Source: Lutraria lutraria
Lineage: Eukaryota; Mollusca; Bivalvia; Venerida; Mactridae
Length of the DNA stretch: 64,000 nt
Direction: 5' to 3'
Assembly: GCA_964023205.1 (NCBI GenBank)
Contig: OZ026840.1
Span: 32,838,199-32,902,198 of the forward strand
The notes beneath the pieces were generated by a model. It was not told the origin of the DNA. It was given only the letters and a program-made list of their open reading frames with translations, and did not search any database. The position numbers and the translations under genes were made by a program. This document shows, piece after piece, positions 55,057 to 64,000 of this stretch; position 1 is the first letter of the stretch; each line of letters begins with the position of its first letter.

Positions 55057-57172
55057 ACAAATTAATTGAGTGGCGAACTTATCATTCATGTTGGATTTCT
55101 ATGCTCACATAGTGGAAATATGTGATTCTTGTATGCCTAGGATTTTCAGTGATTTTTTATTCTTCCGGCATCAAATGATGGGGACATCCTTGTTCAACAG
55201 TTTCTCATACAGGGTTAAAAAAAAGCTGTCGCCAGGGGCGCATGGGGTTATTGAAGGCAGCATCTTGTTCTTGTTTCTGCTGATGTCTTAGTAGTGAAAC
55301 ATCTCCTAGTTACATTGTTTGCTTTTGAAATTAATTAGAAGTGCCAAGTAGTAACTTGTTGAGATAAAATTTGTTGCCATGAGACAGTTATGGAAACAAT
55401 CATTATTGGTTGTTTAAAATTTGTGTTGGCTTCAAGTGTAAATCTGTGTACATGCGAGTATTGTGTACATTTCTGTGTATTTAGATGTGAAGTGTTTGTA
55501 TAATTCCTATTCTTGTACACTTGATAAGAGATCCTGGATTTCTTCATATTGTGGTAGACCTTTGATGGTTCGATCACTTCAGTATTTCATTGTAAAATAA
55601 ATCATTGTTCATTTTTTATAAAGATTTGGTCATTAAATATTTTGCTTACTATGTAAATATGAAGTTGGAGAATATGTGAATAAATTATTATGAAATATGT
55701 TATTATCTTTTATCCATTCTCAGTCAGCCACTCATAAATTGGACATCTGATCTGCAAAACAATTTGTACATATACCGGTAATCATATTTTCTGTGATTAC
55801 TCTGTCTGTCTGACTTGATTTGTCTTCCACTTTCTCCCAAAATTTGCATTGGAAAATTAGTAATTACCTCAACTCTAAGTTCTGTGCTGGCATTAATAAT
55901 AAGTAGAAATGTCTTGATCAGCGTTATAACTTAATTTTTCACATGAAAACACCACCGTCAATTTGTACAACTATGTTCGATGTACCATCCCATTTTGCTC
56001 TGAAGTGACTTTGAGTCTTTGCTTTAAGCTTTCCACTGTTTCTTTTTATCTGTTGTCACAAACCGATTGTGTCATTTAATTCTCTTAACTAGCCTAAGCA
56101 TTTGAAGCTTGGTAAATATACCTTTATTGCATATCGTTTGCGCAAAAGTAACTTGGAAAGAAACTTTTAAGCCTATCAAAGTAAAACTAGATGATTTCCA
56201 CACCTTGCTTCTAAAGGCATCGCCATTTTAGAAAACAACGTCAGAAGTGACGTCATAACGTGAACGTGACTTTGATATTTCTCGAGTTTTGACATAAAAA
56301 ATATGAGTCTCATATTATTCCATCGGTAAATTACTCAACTTAGCGTAAAGAATTGAGGTCACCATACGGAATCTTTATGGTATCACATATTATGAAACAC
56401 CCTGTACTCTGATTGGATATGCAGTCCATCAAAGACATATATGGGGACCTTATATTGTCCCTGACATTAAATACAACACATGTCTTAGACTGTATTTCAA
56501 TAGAAAAATCAGACAATGCATTTGTAATTGTGGATGCAGCCAAAATTTAATTGATTATAATTCGTATTATTTAAGTTTGAGAAAAGCACATTTAGTGTCT
56601 TAAAATGATAATAAAAAACAAACACGCTACCATATATCGTACCAGTTGTTAAATGATAGACGACAGCGATACAACTAAAATCATGATTAGATATTGTTAG
56701 AAGCGCTCAAACGACGCAGATTTTCCCGCAAAGTTGACTAAACTGGTTCCCGTCGACTCAAGCTGTACCATTGGTGCACTGCACATGGAACGGAACCAGT
56801 TGACTCGTTTGTGTTCGGAAACAACTAATAATCAATTCTACTAGACATAATTACGAGGTAATAACTTCTACTATTTTTAGTTAATTGTCTGCTTTTGTAT
56901 TTCATATAAATATGCACCATTCTTAGTTCTTACAGAGTCGTGACAATGTTGTAAAGAAACGAGTATTGTGATTCAATTCCTTGTCGTTTCGTACCCTGAG
57001 GTTTCGCCTTCATTAGTGTCGCACCCTTTATTGAGGATTGGTGTACATTTTGGAATTATACTGATGTGTTCATTTACGAACGTATCTTATGAATTTAAGA
57101 ACACATAATTTAACTTATATGTGCGTCTGATAGGTGATCGTATGTTTTAATTTCAAGTATTTAGAAACAAGA
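55057..57172. other. DHX16 3' UTR and spacer before the torsin-like gene
   Basis: Two AATAAA signals for DHX16 lie at 55596-55601 and 55679-55684, about 540-630 bases past the stop. The rest holds no gene that I can see; the torsin-like promoter should lie in the last few hundred bases. Confidence 0.55.
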
Positions 57173-60100
57173 ATGAGCAACGAAGAAGAAGCCATGGAGT
57201 TGTCTGGGGAGTCTAATCTCGTGTCAAATTTACACAATTTCAGGTATTCAAATCTTGCCTTTGACCTACTGTATACTATAATACTCTGTATTGTGAACCT
57301 TGAATTCAGATTCTTTTAGAGTGGGATATGACCATTTTAAGTTATGTTGATAGATTTGATAGTAAATCACTAAATGATTATTTGTCGTGTATACATTTTT
57401 TGTTCCTTGTTACTTTATCAAAAATTTTAATGATTGTTATTTGTCATACATTTTTTTTACTTTGGATGTATCTTTAAGTTTGGAATTATTGTACTCCATG
57501 AATTGTCCTGCAGTTTCAAACACTACGTACAGTGACAGAATTTCTGCTATTTCTAGTTTTGATGTGTCCTGGTCACAGAAGGATATAAGCCCTAATGTAC
57601 GAAGACGTCCATTTGAAGTTCTGTCTCCTGCTAGATTCAATGTGTCGACTCCAAAACCTCAACACAACTGGAAGTCACTCACTTTAAAAGAGAAAGTTAT
57701 GTCCCCAGTTGCTCTCCCCAAAGTTAAGGTATGTGATAATACATTCTTTTTTCATTCTTTGTATTAATTTAATCAGGTGAGAAATTGGCTGGTTAGAATT
57801 CTTTTAGTTAAAGAGCATTAATGATTAAACATGTGTTGATTACCTGATGAAGTCATTAATTCGCCGATTTCCAGTTAAGCGCCCCCTAGCGGTACACCGC
57901 TATATGGTGAAACAAGATGGCAGCGTATGGGGTCATGCGGAAAGCAGTGGAAAGTCGATATATTTTATCATCTACTGAGAGTTATTTTCTACAAAAACAT
58001 CTACGAATTGAACAGTCATTTCTTATATGTGCCACAAATTTCATGCTTATATACATGTATTATTTAAATCGGTAAAAATAGGCTATAAATTTATAATATT
58101 ATATTAAGTTAGTATACTGTACATACAAAACTTTAGATGTACATGCATATCGGTAAAAACACATAGTCTTTATATATGTCCCCTTAATGTAGAGACACAG
58201 ACAAATATAAATAAAAATTCATATATAGCTTGTGCGTAAATCTATTTCAATATTCTTATCAGATAAAAAAAACACACTTAAATTCATAAAAAATCTTTTT
58301 TAAGTCTGATATATTTCAGAAAATACATTAAGGTAGATAATCGTCAGTAACTCATATACAGGTTCGTTATAATGATGTGCTAAAATTAATGTTATAATTA
58401 TAATTTAAGATCTAGGCATGTCCTACTATGTGCACACATATATCTCGGATCTTTTATAATGTTATATATGTTGTCACCATCTTTTGCTTACATGTCCCCA
58501 GTTTCGATCTTGTTTAGAAATACAAATAGATGAAAAAGGAAATATAAAGGCGTTCATTTAAATATAAACTGTCAGGCTTTTATAACGTTTATTAGCAGGA
58601 AGTATATTGGTCTCCCACTGTGTCGGACATAATATAACTGATAGGGAGTCTTATGTCAGCTTGATGTATATCTAGATAGTGCACAGAGAGTGATACTGTT
58701 TATTATTTTTATAAATTGGTTAAAATTGTGGCTTGGATCACATTGATTAGTCCCTGATTGTTGTAACATGAAGTCGATAAACTGTATATTTGTCACAGTT
58801 TTATAGTCACAAACATGGGTGCGAATATACACTTCAAATTAATTTAAACTTAACACCGGCCTGTAATGTCTGTTTGAACTTGCGTACTAATAAACTTTTC
58901 ATTGAAACATATATAAGTAATGAAAGGATTTGTCAAATTTGTTCTATTGTGAAATGATATTGAAGATGAATACTATATATCTTGTATAAATGTGTCTTTA
59001 TGTTACCTTACAAAATACATGTACGAGTATAAAATTATAATAGTGTAGTGTATAGTTTTACGCTATATTGATTTGTGGTGTCAAACTGAAAATATAATAT
59101 ATGTTAGAAATGAATGTTCAGCTGTTTGTACGAGAATGCGTATTTTTTCTACTTATGACGGTTTCTGACTGTGACAATTATTTTGGTACTTACTTCTTTA
59201 ATTACAATGAAAGCATACTTAATTTATAAACTAATTATAAGCTAGCCTATTAAATAATCATGGCCTGTTTGTAAAATTATAAATTCTGTTCTGTTATATT
59301 CAATATCGGAAAAAAGTTGTTTATAAACGTACGCACACATATTTCTGTCACTATATATGGTGCTTACATGAACCCAGTTTGGATCTTGTTTGAAAATGTA
59401 AAAAAGACAACAACCTATTCTAAAATGTCAATGCAGCTTATGCTGTTTATACTGACAGGAAGTATATTGGTATCCAACTGTGTCAGACACCATAAAACTG
59501 ATAAGGGGTCTGATAGAACAGCTTGATGTATATATCTAGATACCGCACAAAGGGCGATACTGTTTATTACTTTATCACTTGTATACCTGCATGGTTTAAA
59601 TTGTGACTGGGATCACATTAATTAGTACCAGATATTGTGATAACTTCAAATCGATAAGCTGTATATTTATCACAGTTTTTATTCACATACGAAGTTGTGA
59701 ATTAAATTGACCTTAATCATTCCAACAAAACATTTATAGTAATAATTTCGGTATGATCTAAGAAACTTTTCATTAAAACGCGATTAGTAAAGTTCGACGC
59801 GATTTGTTAATTATATTTGTTAAATCATAAATGATAATTACGATGAATATTAATTGTTTTGTATAAATGTGTCTTTACGACATATAATATGTATTTCAAG
59901 GTACGTATATAATAAATATATATTAAGGTTTTGATTTGTGTTACGCTGAAAAAAACAAATTATTATTAGAAATTTGTTTGTACGTGAATGCTTATTTATT
60001 CCACTTATAGTTTTTGACAATTATTTTGTGACTTAATAATAATTATCACAATGAAAATATACTTACCTTATGAAGTTAATAATTAACCATATGTACTGTT

Positions 60101-63100
60101 TTATTGAATCTGCTTCAAGTGGAAACAATAGTTAAATCTCATAAACAAGTCAAAGTTTTGTCAAAATATTTATTCAATCATCACATTCAAGTTTTTATAA
60201 TATATATGTACATTTATTATTTACCGAAAAGCGTGTACTTTTGATGTATATATACAAATACAAAAACATGCTGACAGACATTCTAACTTCAAATGCTCGT
60301 ATATATTACTAATACGTACATAAAATATGGTTAAAACGGACAAAGGGGTCAATATTTAATTGAAAGAAAATGGGATGCGTAATCTATTTAAATACAACAT
60401 CATTTCAGAGACTATAACGGTTATTATATCAATGTTTATCAATCGCCGTAAACGACAAACAAGCAAAATCTGTCAAGCGCATGTAATGAATAGGATATGA
60501 CCCCATACGCTGCCATTTTGTTTTCCCATATAGCGGTGTACCGCTAGGGGGCGCTTAACTGGAAAGTCGCGAATTGGCACCAGTCATACGTTTTTCATCT
60601 GTGGTTTCTTTTCATTTGATTTCAGCTGTTTTATTTAACATGAGAAGATTAACGCTTAGGGCTTTGCTTTTTACTTTGTAAAGTAATTAAACATGATTCT
60701 TGACCTATCCCTTTTCCTATATGTATACACTGCTAGTTAGCAGAACTGCCGTATAAAGTCAAATGACCATGATTATATAGCTGTTGAATGGGCAGTTAAA
60801 ACAACAGATAAATAGATAAATTTAAGTGAACGTAGTGGATAAAATGATGTAAACAGTCTAGTGAAATTGCAAATTAACTTTACTGGACCGAATAAAGTTT
60901 TAGTGGACCAAAATGAGTACACACAAAATTTTATATGATTTGGCTGCATGTCATATTTTTCTAGAGTGATTCAAATACATGTATCATTTTATCAATGTCT
61001 CATTTATATTTAGTTGTCTCAGAAAACTGTTGCTACGTACCATGATAAGCCAATAGAAAGAAGGCAAAGTTTCTCTCCTATGGAGCTTGACCATTCAGAT
61101 CAACAGTTTGGTAAGATTTTTAGCTCACATGTCACAAAGTGACAAAGTGAGCTATTAGGATCACTCTCCGTCCGGTGTCCGGCGTCGTGCGTCGTCAAAC
61201 TTTTTGTTGTGACCACACTAGGGGCCACATTTTTGGCTCAATTTTAGCAAAACTGGGTCATTACGTTAATATCAACAAAATCTCGGACGAGTTCGATATT
61301 GGGCCATTTGGGGTCAAAAACTAGGTCACCAGGGCCAAATAAGGGAAAACCTTGTGAACACTTTAGAAATCACTGTTTTGAATTTATCTTCATGAAACTT
61401 TGTCAGAATGTTTATTTTAATAATATGTAGGTCAAGTTTGAAAATGGGTAATTTCTGTAGTAAAATTAGATCACTAGGGCAAATTGCTGGAAAACCTTGT
61501 GAACACTCTAGAAGTCACTGTTTTGATTGGAAGATCATGAAACCTTGTCAGAATGTTTGTCTTCATAATATCTTGGACGAGTTCGAACATGGGTCATCTT
61601 GGGTCAAAAACTAGGTCGCTAGGTCAAATCTTATGAAAAACCATGTTAACACTGTTGATTTCACAGTTATTATTGGATCTTCACCAAACTTTGTCAAATC
61701 GTTTGTTTTAATGATATAACGGTCAAGTATAAATATGGGTCATCTGGGGTCAATAACTAGGTCACCAGGTCAAATCTTAGGAAAACTTTGTTAACACTGT
61801 AGATGTCACAGTTTTAATTGGATCTTCACCAAACCTTGTCAAAATATTTGCCTCAATGATATGTGGGTGAAGGATGAACATGGGTCAGCCGGTTCAAAAA
61901 CTGGGTCACAAGTTTAAATCTTAGGTAAAAATCTTGTAAAAGCTCTAAATGTCATGGTTTTGATTGGATCTTGGCCAAACCTTGTCCGATTGTTTGTCTT
62001 AATGATATTAAGGACACGTTCAAATATGGGTCACCTAGGGTCAAAAACCAGGTCACAAGGTCAAATCTTAGGAAAACCTTATTAACACTGTAGATGTCAA
62101 ATTTTGATCGTATCTTCACCAAACCTTGTCAGACTGTTTGTCTTAATGATATGTAAGACAAATTCGAACATAGGTCGTCTGGGGTCAAAAACTAGGTCAC
62201 CGGTTCAAAACAATGTTTTAATGAGTGAACAGTGATTGTCATGTGAGCGATATAGGGCCATCTTGGCCCTCTTGTTTATGATGTTCTTTTATGTTGAAAA
62301 AAAAAATTGTTATTTTGAATCACTCACTGTCAATTGCATTGGAAAAATGGTACTGTGCCCATGTTACATTGCTGATTTAGCTTTGCATGCACTTTTCCAT
62401 ACAAAGACTTAAGCTGGTATGGAGGTACTCATTAAGAAGTTAGAGGCTCAGATGCTGTAATGCAGAAGTAAGGCATTAAATGTCGTTTCAGGCTACATGT
62501 GTTTTACAAATTGTAACCAGTCATGGAGTGTTTGTCATTTTATCTGGCAGACTGTTAGTTATGACAACCCTGCTGGAGGACTACAATATAAACAAAAGTA
62601 TAACACAAACAAGCTTGAATATTAGTATTTAATTTGTGTATGAACTTCACTTAAAAATTGAATTAGTATCTGAGAAATTATTATACATGTATTTTATAGC
62701 ATGATGTGATCTTGTTGAGCTGATGGTACAAAATTCTGTACTAAAAATCTAGATAAGTCTTTTTTTAAGTTCTGAGTTTGTTCATCTGATTTCTGAATAT
62801 TTTTTGTAAGGCAGTTAAACTATACAAACTTATTATGATAAATTCTTGCTGTACTTTAACAGATTATGAAGAGTCCAAATCAATGTTTAAGAAACGACAC
62901 AGTGACTTTGGTGTGTCATATTCTAACAACAACAACAACAACCCTAAAATCATTCCCAAGATGCAACAGATCGATGAAGGTAACTCTTCAATGAGGAGGA
63001 AGATAGATTCTTCTTTATCAAATGATTCCACTCTTGAAGATTCTGTTTTCTTTAGAGAAGGCCATTTGAAGAGCAGACATTCCAGTAGACAAAGTAACCA

Positions 63101-64000
63101 TAGAGATTTAAAGGAAATAGCTAATAGAAGGAGACTGAGTGGGGCTGACAGTATGTCACAGTCATCTTGTGTTGTTTTGTTGCTTGTTTTAGTTGTGTGT
63201 TGTAGTATTATGGGATATATATATTTCCAAATGAGCTGGTGCAATGTGTTCGATGTTGATACAGTAAAGTTGGGGCACAAGCTTGAAGACAATGTATTTG
63301 GTCAGCATATTGCCGTAAAGACTGTGGTTGAAGTTCTGGAAGAATTTGAAAAAAATATTCGTAACAATGACAGAAAAAGAAACTTGGTACTTTCATTTCA
63401 TGGCTGGACGGGTATTGGTAAAAACTATGTAAGTCGATTTATTGCGGAAGCATTCTACAATGCTAAAGTATCGCTCTACCTAGGCCCTCTTCATTTGATG
63501 GATAGGTACAATAGTGATGTGGAAACTGGAACAGTGCCAATCACAAGGTGGATTTTAGGTAATATTACAAAATGTGGTGTAAATGTCATCATTATTGATG
63601 AGATTGACAAAGCTGAGAAACACCATCTTGATGGTATCCAGTCTGCTGTCGAAGCTATTAACAAGAAATCTGTGATGAAATCAAATTCCGTGCTTAAAAC
63701 ATCCCCAATTACTGTGTTCATACTCTTGAGCAATTCTCGAGCTAGTCAGATTAATCATTTCTTATTTTCTCAAATGTTAGTTGAGAGAGAAAGAGATTTG
63801 ATACGCAAGAGTGAGTTTGATGATATCTTTGAAGATGGTAAGTCTGAATGGTATGATGGCATGAAAGCTAAAGGTCTAATAGATGTCTTTGTTCCATTCT
63901 TACCTCTTGCTGAAAGCCATGTGAAACAATGTATTGAAAGAAATTTTGTGAAAAAGGGACGTAATCCTAGCGATAGTTTAATTCTTTCAGTCATGGAAGA
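57173..64000 (+). CDS. Torsin-family AAA+ ATPase, TOR4A-like, 5' part (runs off window end)
   Basis: Exons: 57173-57243, 57479-57728, 61014-61110, and 62863 to the window edge. Phases agree; 518 complete codons are visible and the last exon is still open at 64000. Residues 1-~242 are a polar Ser/Asn/Arg-rich N-terminal region. One hydrophobic segment follows (VVLLLVLVVCCSIMGYIYF, ~243-261), then a torsin AAA+ domain: FGQ element, Walker A GWTGIGKN (320-327), Walker B IIIDEIDK (D385-E386) and the torsin signature FVPFLPL near the end. GxTGxGKN with Asn after Lys is the torsin form of Walker A. Torsins act in the ER or nuclear-envelope lumen and need LAP1/LULL1-type cofactors. A membrane-anchored torsin with a long N-terminal region fits vertebrate TOR4A best, but orthology is inferred. 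ATG 57173 is the first in-frame ATG of this open segment; an upstream exon cannot be excluded. Confidence 0.88.
57858..60575. mobile_element. 2.7 kb element with ~75 bp inverted ends, torsin-like intron 2
   Basis: The left end AATTCGCCGATTTCCAGTTA continues through AGCGCCCCCTAGCGGTACAC to GCAGCGTATGGGGTCAT. The right end is its inverted copy, closing CGCTTAACTGGAAAGTCGCGAATT. The interior is AT-rich without a transposase. It contains a diverged ~870 bp direct duplication: AGGAAGTATATTGGT at 58597 and 59458, GCGATACTG / GTGATACTG further on, and GATCACATT.ATTAG at 58736 and 59610. Family unknown. Confidence 0.8.
61121..62274. mobile_element. TAGCTCAC-hairpin element, copy 3 (~1.15 kb)
   Basis: It has the same ends, orientation and ~145 bp units as 11640-12803, with high base identity over its whole length. 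Its first base is only 10 bases after the GT of the torsin-like exon 3 donor (61111), so the donor consensus GTAAGA survives just outside it. The right end has AGGGCCATCTTGGCCCT and CTTGTT. Confidence 0.82.
62275..62862. other. Rest of torsin-like intron 3
   Basis: AT-rich intron DNA ending in TACTTTAACAG, the acceptor for exon 4. Nothing else seen. Confidence 0.6.

Noticed and set aside
62864..63994. Four minus-strand open frames (up to 142 codons)
   Set aside because: They lie opposite the continuous plus-strand torsin-like exon 4, which has Walker A, Walker B and the torsin signature and simply runs off the window end without a stop.

Overview
This is a stretch of animal nuclear DNA: AT-rich, with many-exon genes, GT-AG introns and dense short transposable elements. 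The closest match I can suggest is a bivalve mollusc. That rests on the repeat style, meaning long elements that begin TAGCTCAC, carry internal tandem units and end in a GGGCCAT.ATGGCCC hairpin, together with tRNA-headed SINEs and many TA-flanked MITEs. The species call is an inference. I see no bacterial, phage or CRISPR content.

Four protein-coding genes are present, and I rebuilt each exon by exon with matching splice phases. (1) A docking-protein (DOK-like) adaptor on +, 8779-19746, 10 exons, about 867 aa, with PH domain, PTB domain and a long tyrosine-motif tail. (2) PMPCA, the mitochondrial-processing peptidase alpha subunit, on -, 35256-26564, 12 exons, 514 aa. (3) DHX16, the spliceosomal DEAH helicase, on +, 37939-55056, 19 exons, 1045 aa. 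(4) A torsin-family AAA+ ATPase with an N-terminal extension and one membrane segment (TOR4A-like) on +, starting at 57173 and cut by the window end at 64000.

Layout: 1-8.6 kb holds no gene I can support, only a ~930 bp tandem array and MITEs or SINEs. 8.7-19.7 kb is the DOK-like gene. 19.7-26.6 kb lies between two convergent genes and holds repeats. 26.6-35.3 kb is PMPCA. 35.3-37.9 kb is a head-to-head spacer between PMPCA and DHX16. 37.9-55.1 kb is DHX16. 57.2 kb to the end is the torsin-like gene. The four genes are not an operon and share no obvious pathway; two are housekeeping (mitochondrial import, splicing), one is tyrosine-kinase signalling and one is a membrane-bound ATPase.

The most notable non-genic observations are: a MITE nested in another MITE, with the empty site visible elsewhere in the window; a tandem duplication of PMPCA intron 7 that copies a splice acceptor and the first 13 bases of exon 8; two near-identical ~1.16 kb elements 49 kb apart in the same orientation; a 2.7 kb element with ~75 bp inverted ends in the torsin-like gene; and a shortened Tigger/pogo-like transposon that keeps its DNA-binding start. 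I did not find a convincing new molecular system.
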